Below the pieces are notes generated by a model. That model saw only the letters and a list, made by a program, of their open reading frames with translations, did no database searches and had not been told where the DNA came from. A DNA stretch of 64,000 bases from Heterobilharzia americana (Eukaryota > Platyhelminthes > Trematoda > Strigeidida > Schistosomatidae). Of this stretch, positions 12,450 to 24,830 are shown one piece after another. The stretch lies in the NCBI GenBank assembly GCA_944470555.2, contig OX104127.1, positions 91,474,708 through 91,538,707 of the forward strand, given 5' to 3'. A program made the position numbers and the translations under genes. The stretch's first letter is position 1, and the number at the start of each line of letters is the position of its first letter.

Positions 12450-13305
12450 TTATTGGTAGTTAACTTTTCCATATCTCTGGTAGGGGTGTTGCGTCATTTC
12501 TATTACAAGTGTTGGGTGCTGATTGGATGAACAAAGACTCAGTAATCAATCTCTCTCCACTTAATGATATTCGACCTAAGTGCAGTGATTTTATCCCACT
12601 GTACCGTGTGGTTGTGCGTTAATTCACGCACTGCCGAGTGTTTTTCTAGACTACTAGTCTTATTCGGGCCCGTCATCCTATATTTAGCTAAATTCTTATG
12701 TTCTGCTCTTCTGAATGACTCCGATCGGCTAGTTTGACCTATTTACTTGAACTCACAGTCACTGCGTGGAATTCGATAGATTAGATTATTTTGCTTAATT
12801 GGTTCTATCAGATCCTGAAGCCAGCCGACGAAGCTTATCTCTGAATGAGTTTGTAGGCCTAAATGCCACCCTAATTCCAGCTTGCTGGTCATCCTACGTA
12901 AAGTTTTTGATGTACTCTCCTTATAGGGTAACACAATGGAAGCTGTGAACTCCTTTCCACTATTGTCGTTATTATTCGTACTCTACTTACTGTTATTTTT
13001 TCGTTTCTTAAGTGCTCATACGAATTTTTTAATGAACTGTAGAGGATATTTAATTACTATTAATGCTTCTTACATGTGCTTCATTTCCTTGGTTAGGTCT
13101 TTGCAATGATTGGTCAGTTTTCTAACTGTATTATTTAGACATTTGACTAAACCTGCCTTAACTGGCATTGGATGAGATGACTTGAAGTCTAGATACCTGT
13201 TGGGAATTTTCGGTTTTCTGTAGACTGTAGTATCCGAACCACCGTCTGTCCTTCGTTTGATCCTGCAATCCAACGTAGATAATTCTGAATTTGTGTTTAC
13301 AAATT
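12450..13305 (-). pseudogene. Penelope-like element: RT C-terminus and GIY-YIG endonuclease
   Basis: Read on the minus strand, the start (about 13290-13080) matches the end of Penelope-like RTs, with LSTLDCRIKRR, TTVYRKPKIPNRYLDF and HPMPVKAGLVKCL. A linker follows, then NNLIYRIPRSDCEFK, a stop (TAA at 12745-12743, where a Tyr is expected) and IGQTSR. That is the GIY-YIG endonuclease core with its second Tyr lost. Downstream, AEHK and HNHTVQWDKI correspond to later parts of this nuclease. The upstream RT half is missing, so the copy is 5'-truncated. Several stops and frame changes make it a pseudogene. Confidence 0.75.
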
Positions 13306-13314
13306 TACATGTGG

Positions 13315-13624
13315 TCACACATATATAGGCAGGAGTAATCAAGTCATGCAGTTGAGGGTGGGAGAACATGTACCAAAATGGCTTCAAAAACAAACGGGGT
13401 GTGAAACAGTGATAAACACTGGTGGGAGACTAACCTTTTCATCAACAGCTAAGAATATCATAGAAAAAGGTCATAAAGTTAATGTTCAAACAGCTTTCAA
13501 AGTCTTATATAGAAACAGTCAGGGACGTATTCTGAGATTTGCGGAAGCCATAGCCATACACAAATTGAAACTACCTTTATGTGTACAAAAACAAATTGTT
13601 CCTACGCTACACCTACCTTGGTAA
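13315..13624 (+). pseudogene. Penelope-like GIY-YIG endonuclease C-terminus
   Basis: An open frame covers YIGRSNQVMQLRVGEHVPKW, then SSTAKNIIEKGHKVN, FAEAIAIHKLKLPLCVQKQ and a final HLPW. The order YIGR - EHVPKWL - GH - EAIAI fits the last part of a Penelope-like endonuclease of a different subfamily from the minus-strand fragments around it. It has no RT upstream on its own strand, so it is 5'-truncated. The frame is clean for about 100 codons, so this piece may be younger than its neighbours. An AT-rich 3' flank follows. Confidence 0.6.
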
Positions 13625-13814
13625 ACTTTGTTTATTTTACCAAGATTAGTATCAACTTTGTCACTTCCTGTTTGTTCTCGTCTTTCTTAATTTTAATCTC
13701 CTATTATATTAATTGTTGTATTTGTCCCTCCACTCCTCGGTTTAATATATATTGACTTGACAAGTAAATGTGAGGGGGATCAGATTGTTCGAAATGTATT
13801 ACGCAAAAACATCA

Positions 13815-14165
13815 CATTGTTCAGGTAAACTTCGTCTTCTAAGTAGATAATTTTCCTGGTTCATTTTCTGTCTCTTAGGTTAATTGGATTGTGTTTGATA
13901 CCGAGTTTATATATGTGAGGAAAATGTCGATATGTTCCGATTTCAACACAATAAATGAGTCATCTACATATCACCACAATATTTTTGGTACAGGATTAAA
14001 CGTTTATAAAACCATGTTTTCCTAACTATCCATAAATATATCGGCCACGAAAGAGAATATTTTCGATCCCATTTCTACTCCTTCTGTTTGTCTGTACATT
14101 TTGTCCTGAAACTTTAAGATTGTGGAGGTCAGGCACAAATGTACACTTAATATGGCAAGACGAGA
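13815..14165 (-). pseudogene. Penelope-like RT core with YVDD
   Basis: On the minus strand one frame gives MYRQTEGVEMGS, FSFVADIFMDS, then W-stop-YVDDSFIVLKSEHIDIFL and INSVSNTIQLT. This is the Penelope-like RT palm (EGVxMGSPxSPxVAD and YVDD motifs). The YVDD codons are at 13970-13959 and are intact. Stops at three or more sites break the frame. It ends close to the plus-strand endonuclease piece and may be the upstream half of the fragment at 12.45-13.3 kb, separated by that insertion. Confidence 0.75.
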
Positions 14166-14169
14166 AAAA

Positions 14170-15010
14170 TCAGACGTAGAAAGTAGTGTGATTACATTGA
14201 TATGATTATGAACAATAATTTATGCTTGAAACGTCGTCATCGAGTAAATAATACTATATTATAAATCAAATAAAAAAATTTAATATGGAGCCAGTTTTTA
14301 CATGTCTTCATTTACTATATAGTTAATTTATTATTAATTACTTGTCTTAGAGCTACTGAAGATTCGTTTGGCTAACTAATTGAATACAAAGCAAGTACGC
14401 TAAGAAATTATAGGAGGCTATGAGAAATGTGTTCACCTTACTGTTACACTGGAGATGATAGTCAACCCTGTAATCTCAAATAAGATAAGGTTTTCTATCA
14501 CAGAGTAAATACAACTTTTTCATGAACATAAGTAATTGGATAATCTTGACTTTTTTCAAAATATTTACACCTTTAAGTTTTATTCTTCTAAATTGTTCCC
14601 CTTAATTTGTTTGAATGCGTACTAAAAGTGATCGATTTCTTGTTCTTACTACGTATCTAAGCATTTGTTGACTATATCAGTGAAACCAATCTTCAATGAG
14701 TTTATGAGGCTATAACTTCTTTATCTCTTATATCATTCGACCTAAATACAGTTTTCATAACCATGTACTTCTTATATCATTCAGTCTTATGGAATGGTAA
14801 AGGTGAAATCTGATGAAGGTTTCAGAAACGTCATATGCTAAACAGACAGACAAGATCACCGTAGAGCCTCGCACAGAAGTGCAGCGGCTCAAGTTGCCGC
14901 ATTTCACAATGGTATATAGAAAACAAGTGCATAAAAAGGTGATATTGAGGTAGAAAAGTTGTGTTAAAGAATAAACAGTTTGAAGATAAAGGTAAGCACA
15001 AATATTCAAG
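14170..15010. other. No gene recognised
   Basis: AT-rich sequence without recognised coding content. Confidence 0.4.
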
Positions 15011-15019
15011 CTTTAAAAG

Positions 15020-16990
15020 ACGTCAGGGAGTTTATGCATCTGCGACATTGTGACCGGTTTTCACCCATATCACCAACAGTCAGACCTCAACCCTGATTCC
15101 TATCATCCCAAGGACCACAGTTAGGTAGTATACATCTTCGCATATGGCTCATACCACTAGTTAGAGACTTCATCAATTGGTGTCATGTCCTCGTCTCGGC
15201 AACATGAACTCTCTTCTAACCTAATCCATCTTCCCCTGGCATGGGACGTTGAGGTAGACGGTGCCCCCACATGCGCAATGCACGTCCAAGCCGCCTTATT
15301 CAGTGAAGGTTCACAACCTCACTGACTGACTTTTCTAGTACCATTTGCGTAACCTCGACATTGTGTACGTAGTGATTCTAACAAACGTAAGCAATGCTAC
15401 GAGGATACCTATGGTCAAAAACCTGTAACCGTTCCATGTCTTTTATTTTCAGCAACCAAGTCTCACGGCCGTACATCAGAACAGAACGGACCATAGTGCA
15501 GTATACTCGTTCTTTGATAGTCAGATACCTCGCCAGTTGATGCCACAGACGACACAAGTTGGTAAACGCTAAATGGGGCCCTTGCACTCGAGCTCGGACT
15601 TCTTCAGCGACCAGTCTGTTCAGGCTGATGCAACTACCCAAGTAATTGAAGTGATCGATGCATTCCACCACTTCACTTCTTATCATTAAACTAGCAGTAG
15701 CTTCACTTCAGACCTGGAGCATCATCTTACATGTGAAGGGTGCGAGACGCATGCCAAACAAACTCAGATTTCTGCTCAGCGCATTCAGAAAACCCTTCAT
15801 TTTGTCAGCTTCTTCACCTAGCAAGATAGTATCATCTGCATACTTCAGTTCAACCAGATGACCGCCATGGAGTATACCAATCCATGTAAAGTCATACGTA
15901 ACTAAGTTCATATCCATTACTACATTCCTAAAGAAACTGAATAGAAATGATGACAGTGGGTGTCCCTGGTGGACATTATTAGTTGTCATCAATTCATATG
16001 ATCACCCTCCATAAGACCTTACACGGTTGCATGAATTCAAGCAGAGAGCTTTGATAATCGTTATATACTTGCCCTTCACAGTCAGAAACTGCAACAACAC
16101 CTCACAGTCGACAGAGTCCAATGCCATCTCCAAGTCAAGAAATATGCCAAGTGTCGCCCACTGGTACGTATACTTGTATTCTAGAACCTATCGGAGGATG
16201 GAAATATGATAGCTGCACCCTTATTCAGGTCTGAAACCTACCTGGTTTTCTGTTCTGGACCTCCAGTAAGTGGTCGGGTAACTTTTGATCGTAGGATCAT
16301 GAACGCACTATTAGCCAAATTTCCTCCCCTACGGTTGTCACGAGATTTCTCCCCCTTCTTATAGACTGGAATGATCAGTGAGGTAGACCAATCTGACGGC
16401 ACTACCTTTGATTCCAATACACTACAAGTTGCCTCCGTAACTGTAATTAGCGATTTCCTACCCCCGTCCTTGGAAAACTCAGATGGCAAACTGTATGGCA
16501 TTGTTTCAGGTTCGATGGAGTCGTCTCAACGTTAAAAAGAGTTGGTCGGTCGACAGTTACGTGCTATTCAGGTTCAGATAGGGTGTTAGGCAATTGAAGC
16601 GTTGCTGGTGGCCAGATTAACTGTGCTTCAGAGTGTTCTATCCAACATTCTAGCCACCTGTCCTGGTAGATTAACCGGGTCCTGTTATGTTGGAGGGTGG
16701 TTTGACTCACCAGTTTTTTTTAATTCCCGTATTCTTAGTAAAACTAAGTAGTTGGCAGATGTAATCAAACGCTGACGCGGTTCCCATCTCTCTTCCTCTC
16801 AATACCCACATCTGCTGGCGACCGAAGCGAAGACTCTTCGTCAGTTTGTGTCTTAGTTGGTTTCGCTCTTCGTTGTGACAGCTGAACTCAGTCCCTTCTC
16901 CGACATTTTTTGTGTTTTCTCTGTCCAAGATCGCTACACTTTCAAGATCGAATTCATATCCATAATTGTCCAAAAGCACTGTAATGAGGG
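15020..16990 (-). pseudogene. SR2-like RTE retrotransposon, RT region and 3' UTR
   Basis: The minus strand shows, in order: an inter-domain linker (RNQLRHKLTKSLR...GREM, about 16860-16780); RT N-terminus (FSKDGGRKSLI, VPSDWSTSLIIPVYKKGEKS); a poorly preserved middle; VHQGHPLSSFLF and ELKYADDTILLGEEADKMKGFLNALS (YADD intact); and the C-terminal FNYLGSCI, VLMYGRETW region. Stops and frameshifts separate the blocks. The endonuclease domain is absent, so this copy is 5'-truncated. The final 350 bp (15020-15370) resemble the 3' UTR also found at 22.6 and 38.0 kb. The SR2 label is from memory; an RTE-type APE/RT element is certain. Confidence 0.85.
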
Positions 16991-18915
16991 ATGAAATAGC
17001 GTTGAGTTTAACTGCAAACAGATTCCCGTGTAAAGGAAGAAGAAGCGGACGACCAATTTGTAATGCTAATTGCAGTTGTTACAGCTAAATCTTGGTTTAC
17101 CTTCTTTGCCCATAGTGTCTTTTAGTCTGCATAATACTGACCAGAAAAGTATTTGTTGCTTTCTGAGCGATATCACTTTAAAATTATCTCAGTAGTCTTG
17201 CAGTGATCCTTGGTAAGTTCTTTATGTATAGCGGGATGGTCCGTTTCCTGATTTCAACGAATGATGTCGTAACTGATGATCGATCAGATAGATATCGCCT
17301 GTTGAAGTTGCGTCGGTAACCATTCTTATTTAGGATAGTCATCAAGTACTTTCTTCATCACTCATTGAGATGGATGTGCTGCAGTGTGATAACCATCCTT
17401 CGAAAACAGTTTGAAAATAAAAACGTTTTCAGTGTTGGATTGATTCTATTCGGTCTGAAGGTTATCAGCGGTGTGTCGGATTCCTATTCCCCGGAATCTT
17501 GAATTTTTCTGCCGCAGTGACGTGACAGAATAATACTGGATTGTGACACTTCTCCTAACCGGATGGGTTATGAATTAAGAACAGTTATTATACGCCCACA
17601 ACATTTTTTCGCACAACAATGGGTACTGATTAATAGAACACTATCTACCCACTGCTGCAAGACAAGGAAAACGAGACTGGGAAGGCAGGATTTATTGCTC
17701 CAACGAAAGGAAGAAACTAGCAGTAATTACCATGTTTAGAATAAAAAGATTGTCCCCTCAGACACCAATTCATAGTTGAATTAACAATATAGTGCGAATA
17801 ACACAACCATTTGAACAAGTTTAGTCATCGACCAGTCAAGTATGAATAGCAAAACCTTTGACTGAGGTCAAGGACGAAGATTCAGACCATATTTTATCTG
17901 AAAAATACTAACCAATCACCTATCTGTCTCTCGATTCTAACAGCTAGTGTTACGGATGGCAATATTTAGAAATAGCAGTTTGCTTTTCTATTGTGATTTT
18001 GATGTATTGCAAAATGCTTATCAGTAAATTGTGAGTACTTTTCAACTCAATCTTTTTAGGCATAAGAAAAATCTCATTAATATTGCAAGTCCAGCTTATC
18101 GACTTGAACTCTGACAAGAAAATGGCTCAGAGTTTTTGGCATTATCGCTTTCAAAACTAGTCCGCATATCAATAATTTCACTGAAGTTACTTTTACCTGT
18201 AAGTATATTTTATCATGGAAATGAAACTATTTGGTCAGATACAATTAATAAATTTGACCAGAAAAGAACGCTGAATTAGTATATATTCCATAAGCTCTGT
18301 GCCGTCAATGAGAAGGAGTTGTAGTATCTTTAACAAGTTCCAGTTCATTTGGTTTGTGTATTGTCGTGACATAGAATGACACCAATAATTTGTTGTTGTC
18401 TACGTGAATGCGTTGATCCTTACTGAAAACCCTGTCGAAAATGTGATGGAGTGTTCGATATCCTGTATACGTAGGACAATGAGCCGATTGCTATAAAATA
18501 ACAAAGCTCTACACGAATATATTTTTGAAGGTCAACAAAAGTAAATTTGATATTGACCAGAATTCCATTCAAAAAACTGAAGTTCCAGTTAGAAAAATTC
18601 ATGCTGGCATTGTAGCTATGTTTGATGCTATCCGAAAAACTTTCTAGTTGAAAAACCAATATACGAAGTTAGATATGTGGGAATGCGAAATTAAAAAAAG
18701 AAATTATGATGAAAAATATTTGTGATTCAAGAGGATGGTTACGGTGACGTTGTTTTCTATGGAGCTCAGTGCTTCAATTATGAATATTTCATTGTCATTC
18801 TGGACAACATCCTCAGCACAAAATTCAGAAAGAAGTGAGCTGTCTTGGTTGCATTGTGTTCTCTGAGCGGAGTTGTGTAATCGTGAAGCTTTCATCGTCT
18901 TTCTAGACGATATCA
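16991..18915. other. No gene recognised
   Basis: No RT, endonuclease or host domain was recognised. ORFs of 72-79 codons on the minus strand have no visible similarity. Confidence 0.4.
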
Positions 18916-18918
18916 TCA

Positions 18919-19400
18919 GCAATTCAAGGGTAAGATATATAAACAGATGAAAGGAACTTCAATACGATCACCAATATCGATACTAATTGCAGAAGCAGTG
19001 ATACTGAGACTGAAAGCCATCATTCTACCCCTGATCAAACCAATAATTTGGATGCCCTATATGGACGACACTTTTATCATCATTAAAAACGATGATTTAG
19101 AAAACACCCACAATTTGGTCAACAACCTAGTCAATGACATCAAATTCACAATGGAGAAGGAGTCAAACAACCAACTACCATCTCTCGATGTTCTAGTCAG
19201 TAGAACAAATGGTGGAAAGCTGGAAACCCGAGTGTACAGGAAGCCAACACACACTGACCAAGTCCTCAACTACAGTAGAACAACCCAAGAACCCACAAGA
19301 TCGGTTGCGTGCAGACTCTATTGAGAAGAGCGAGAACACACTGCGGTACAACAACTTCATGGAGAAACCAAGAAAATTACTTGATGTCCATCCTGAAGAA
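18919..19400 (+). pseudogene. Penelope-like RT fragment with YMDD
   Basis: The reading begins with YKQMKGTSIRSPISILIAEAV, then WMPYMDDTFIIIKNDDLE (YMDD at 19058-19069), IKFTMEKESNNQLPSLDVLV and TRVYRKPTHTDQVLNY. These are consecutive blocks of a Penelope-like RT. The canonical KGTPMGSPIS is here KGTSIRSPIS. The upstream fingers and the downstream GIY-YIG domain are missing. The frame stays open for 125 codons. Past about 19320 the frame shifts and similarity fades at the junction with the convergent minus-strand copy. Confidence 0.8.
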
Positions 19401-19439
19401 CAACGGCTAGTCACGAAACTTTATCAGAAGATGCCTGTT

Positions 19440-21100
19440 TTTAATTGGCTGCCCTGAACTTCACCCTTTTTGTATTTCCTACCGGTTGAAAGATTGGGTC
19501 AGTTTCAGTACGTCTGTTGATTGCTGACTGACAGAAGCACCACGCTTCCAAAACTTCTCTGATATTCTTTTATATTTTCTGTATATAAGATTTCCACACT
19601 TTTTCAGTCGAATTCCTGTTCATAAATGTCTATCAGTATTGATATGAACGAAGATATGCCTCGCTGGCGAGTGCTAGGAAGCACCAAATCTATGTTCAGG
19701 GCTTCCTGTCTATTGTCTCCATCCAACTAACATCAATCAAAGTGCATCGCGATGCTGAGCTGTCTGGTCTGGTGGTCACATTGCAGGATGATTGATAGAA
19801 TTCGATGAACACTGAGGATTAGACAACATGGAGTTGGTAACCCTCCGGTGGATAAATCATGTATATATCAAAGTATACATCAACCAATGTATATATTATG
19901 ACTCCTCACTGCTAGCTGATGTTTCCGTAAATGGTTACAGATAGGGTGATCACTCCGTCCTATGCAGTGTTATTTGCTGTTTCTTCTGTAGATAATATTT
20001 GGCTTGTCTTCACTCGCTATCGTATCGCTGCGCCTGCATAACAGAGATAGGAAAGATTTTATGAGCTTGTGAGCTACAGCGATTTCAAAGGGCATCAGCA
20101 ATGTACTTGAGATATCGGATACCTTCTTCATGTGGGGTAAATCAGTCCGTTTGTTGACTTTTGAGGATAGCGTTTTGGTTGGGGAAGAATGAGCCAAGCA
20201 TCTTTTGATAAAGTTGTGTTGATAAGCGTTCTTTTGTAAAACAGTCATTAAACGGTTTTCTCCTTATATTCGTATGGTTGATGTACTATCACAGTGTATC
20301 TTGGCTCTTTTGAATAACGTTTTTTTATAAGTGATTTTGTATGTTGTTAGATTGTTACTACTTTAGTGAGGTTCAATCAGTGTGAGTTGTTTTCTGCATA
20401 CTTCAGTTTCTGATTTTCTCGAATTCACTGTAATGGTCAAAATATTTTATGATGCAAGTTTGTTGTCTGATTCCTCTTCGATTGTGAATCTGATTTCGTC
20501 GAAAAAATTGTTGGTTAATTTGTAAACTCTTTTCAATTCATTTCTTTTAATGATAACTTTGGTGTCATCTACATTTCGTACTCAAAGTTTTGGTTTAATC
20601 AAGGAAAATACAACAGTTGCCAATCTTTTCAATGCTGCCTCTGAATCTAGTCATGATATGGTCAATCCTATTGGTTTTCCTTTCATCTGTTTGTAGGGTT
20701 TGCCACTGAATTCGAAGTACGTTGTGAGGCATACGACAAATAATTCTATCAAACTTAAACATTGCAGTTGTGTGTGGTCCGAGAGATGTGAATCATTGGA
20801 GAGGAGAAGAGCTATTGTATCCTTAGCTAGTTTTGGTTCGACTGAGGTGCATAGAGCTGTAACCTTGAAAGTCATTACGAGTTCATCGCTGTCAATCTGA
20901 ATATGATTCATCTCATCCTGATTGAGGAATCACATGATTCCCCCAAATGTTCTAGTTTTCTGAAGAGTTATATCGACAGATTTTACACTGCAGCCTCCGT
21001 ATGTGAAACAATTGGTCCTAAAAGGATATTTGGTTTGTGCATTTCCGGTATGCCATATTAAACCTGGAAGCGCAGGCCTATCGGATTTCGTTCATCAATG
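19440..21100 (-). pseudogene. Penelope-like element, RT to endonuclease C-terminus
   Basis: The minus strand reads from YGIPEMHKPNILLGPIVS (about 21070) through TFKVTALCTSVEPKLA, the YKQMKGKPIGLTIS motif and the catalytic motif NVDD (20575-20564, Tyr changed to Asn). It then gives IIKRNELKRVYKL, YQHNFIKRCL, PFEIAVAHK and EDKPNIIYRR. The GIY-YIG part is badly decayed. The terminal KFWKRGASVSNQQTY near 19540 matches the usual Penelope-like C-terminus. This is the longest such copy in the window. Multiple stops make it non-functional. Confidence 0.8.
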
Positions 21101-22565
21101 CTCCTGTCTTGTTATTTATTTCGCTTTAACGATCCTGTTTACAGTTATGGCATTGTGAGTCATACTTCTGAATAGGGTATGTCTCCATCGGTTGATTCGT
21201 AAGCAGGTCTTTTATAAACAAATCTAAAACCAGAACATAAGACAATATAACTGTAAAAACTAATTTAAATATCCTTTTGGAATTTTGTTGCAGAAACTTT
21301 GTTCTCAATCCTTTTTTTTTCTTTCTAATACATATGGTATGAACCATAGATATATGTGGTACAAAAAGGAGAAAGTAAATTCATTTCATGGATATTTTCG
21401 GGATAATTACATTCTTAAGGTATTTGAGTGAATACTGAATATAATTTATCCTATGAGTTTTTATGAGTGTCAATATTTACAAGAAGAAAGAATAATATCT
21501 GTGAATATGAGGTAGTTAGGAAAATTTATTCCAGTTAGTGAAATATGCCATGATAATCAGAATCACCTTTTTTAAGTTTAAGTTACATGAATCGCTTTCA
21601 TGCGAAAATTGAGTATCTCCAATCAATCCAATATGATTAGCTACAATGTTCCGCAATAATCCTTGTGATAGCGGGAAATGAGTTTGGTTCAATGACGGGT
21701 TATAGCCAGAAAAGGATTCGGTAATCTGATTTACATTAAATCACCCACACTTATACAGTAAATAACCTAGCAACGACTTCATGGATGTTTGCCTCGATCA
21801 CTACTTAAGTTAGATTCACGCTAGTAGGTTGGTTAATTTGATGATAGCTTTATTCCAGTTCACAGATACCCCAAGCTAAAATTGTGCAGTGAGTTGACCG
21901 ACTGTTTACAAACCTCTTTATAAACAAACAAAGGAACACAAGAATTTAATTCCCTTGATAAATTTTCAAATAGAAAGAAGGATTACATTTACAGAATAGA
22001 AAAGCTACTTCATTTTACGGACATTCATCAGCCGCATACACCCTAAAATGCAGTGGTATTTATTACGAAATATAAGAAAAGAATACACAATACAAGGTAG
22101 TAAATATATAGCATATCACACGATGAAGTTCACAGAACGGTGATTAATGTAGTAGATTGGAATTAGTAGCCCGGTAGTATGTAGAGCTATGTATTTAAAA
22201 GGAAAAAATGCAGTCACCACTTTACTATTCTTCATGTACAAATTGTTCTGGATGTGTTTGGGAAACTAAATGGAAACCTTTTTCTTGGTCATTAAAATGT
22301 CGTTGCTACCATAAGCGTAAGTAAATACCTCAATGTAAATGGTAGTAATATGAATAGGAAATTTATCTAATTTGAAACTACTCACTCCATGAGTCATTCA
22401 AGATGAAAATGGAACCCGACTTTATTATCCACGTTTCCGCATATCCATTCAGCACATAAAGCGAGAAGGCTCATAGATGAAGGACAGAGAAACAAGGAAA
22501 AATGCAGATATTCATGAACAGAGAGCAAAAGAGAATGAGATATGAAATACCATATGATGAATAAG
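21101..22565. other. No gene recognised
   Basis: AT-rich sequence with no recognised coding or repeat content. Confidence 0.4.
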
Positions 22566-24830
22566 ATAAAGGTAATGTGTTGATACATCTGCAACACTGA
22601 GATCGATTCTCAGCCTTGTCATCTACAGCCCTCAACCAGGAAGTCCAGATTTCTCTTCATAGTTCAGACTAACAGTTAAACACATCACGTAATGGAACTG
22701 TGTCTGTCTGGCCGTCCCTAAACGTTTCCCAGACTAAACCTACTTTAGTTACCATTGTGCAACGAGACAGATGGTGATCGGCAAAAGTAACACATGTTCC
22801 AGCCATCTTAGTCAGTAAAAGGTTCACAATCCCACCAACTGACTCTCCACTCCTCCCTAAATTCTACACCTTACTTCTATATTAGTGAAAGGGCGGCACC
22901 AGTACACACCGCCTATATTGTAGAGACAAGGGGTGGTCGAATACCTGAAACCTTCTCCTATCCTTTACCTTTAATAGTCTTTTTTCACAGCCTAATAGTA
23001 AAGCACAGCGAACTAAAGTGCAGTGTACTGGACTCTTGACAGAAAATCGGATATCACGATGGCGTCACAGATTGTTTGAGGCAGCGAAAGCCAAGCGAGC
23101 CTGTTGTATCAACGCAGAGATTTCGTCGGTCGCTGTTTCAACTCTTAGCCTTTGCTACTCAATACTCCTGGTAGTCATCGCGTATACTTCATGTCAATGT
23201 ACATTAGAATTGCTTCCGTTACCCATTGGGTTTGGAGGCTACAGGACTGGTCTCACGCATATCCATTATTTCTGAAGAATCTACCGAAGTCCACTGACCT
23301 TTCCTGACGCCATTTTCAGAGCTAGTTACGATCTTAAACGCTGTTTTTACAACAGATTGAAATTGGTACGCTACTTCTACTGGATCAGTGATGTTCTGTA
23401 CTGATAACTCCGTACCCCATTCTTCATTAAAATCCCCAATAATATTTAAATCGTCAAGTTGCTCTCCAAATGGTCTTTGCACCATATCTTTCCCGTGTCC
23501 TTTCAAATATAGACATACGTGTGCCTGTGGCGGTTGCCCAGACATTTACTTCAGAAAGAGTGGAAATCTCCTACCGACAAATTATACCAGCTTGGTCTAT
23601 CTGTGTGCACAATTCAGTTGGAGTTCTTGAACGCCACGCTATGCAATGGCTGAAGTACTTACCAGCTCAAAGTAGATGGTTTTCTGAGCACATTTGTGGG
23701 AAGTAACTGTCGTTATCTTTTCACCCGGCTACCATGCCGAAATCGCGACTTATATACTTCTTGTCTGACTCATCTGACCCACTTGTGTATTGAAATCATT
23801 TGCTACGAAAGCCACATCTGCGCTATTGGCTATCATTAGAAAGCTAGACAGCCTTCAGTAGAAAATATGTTTCACTTCATCCAATCTGTAGGCATTAGGC
23901 GCGTAAGGAGAGACGATGGCAATTTTCACTATTCTTCTTGATCCTCACTGCATCGTTCAGTGGATCGACGTACAGGGGACTGGGATCCAGTCGAACAGTA
24001 CATTTTCTGTCTTAGGACAATACTATATCTATATCTGCAAGGGAGCAAGAGCCAGTCATCAAATCTTCAGTACTTCGAAGGACCGGTTTCTCAAACTGAT
24101 CATACAGACCGAGTGAGCTTCAGTCAATAAACACACTTGGGTCCTGTCGGTATGTCTCACAAACACAGAACACGTCTATGGCTCGAGATACTACGGTTTT
24201 AGTTATCAAAGCTTGTTGGCCTATTCAATATAGACGTGAACATTGACAGCTCATGTGTAATTTGGGGTCCAGTCTCTGACAGCCAGGGATAGTGTTCTGT
24301 GTGCTTGAATCGCTTACTAAATGCTGGATAGCTGGAAAAAATCAAAGGTGACGTATGATTGTCGAACGAGAGATGTCACGAAAAGTTAGAAGGCAAAAAT
24401 GTGGAAGGTTGGTAATGGTTTAAGAGAACATGATTACAGAAAGAGGTGGGACGGCAGCTGATAATGCCCTACTGCCCACACTGTGGAAGATTATTCTTTC
24501 GTAAGGTATCTGAAGGGAGAATTGGTTAAGCAACAGCTATGTGTGGCCGAAGAGTCTACGGGACATCTGCCTGAGACCCATCACTCATGGTCCTTTTGGA
24601 AGTTTCAGGTTTGGCTTTGAATAATTTGCATCCGGCTAAAAAACATATACCTTTAGCACTGGAGGACCGTAGGGTAGGAGAGTATGTGCTATATTTAAAG
24701 CCGACCTTTTCTAACCTCCATGTTCATGGAGAAGGGAGTATTAGCATGGTACTTTCGGACAACCATTGGGAACACCTCAATGCTATCAGAAGCACTGTTT
24801 TACCCTCTGGTCTACGATTCACACTATAAC
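22566..24830 (-). pseudogene. SR2-like RTE element, endonuclease joined to 3' UTR, RT deleted
   Basis: On the minus strand the 5' UTR and APE endonuclease region run from about 24830 to 23220. In broken frames one sees DVFCVCETYRQDPS, LLDWIPV-like text, VSPYAPNAYRLDEVKH, FYAPTN-type blocks, TQIDQAGIICR and then the post-endonuclease linker RKGQWTSVDSSEIMDMR. The whole RT domain is absent. From about 23050 to 22570 the sequence is the 3' UTR shared with the copies at 15.0 and 38.0 kb (GGGCGGCACCAGTACACACC block). The element is therefore internally deleted by about 2 kb, plus point lesions. Confidence 0.75.
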
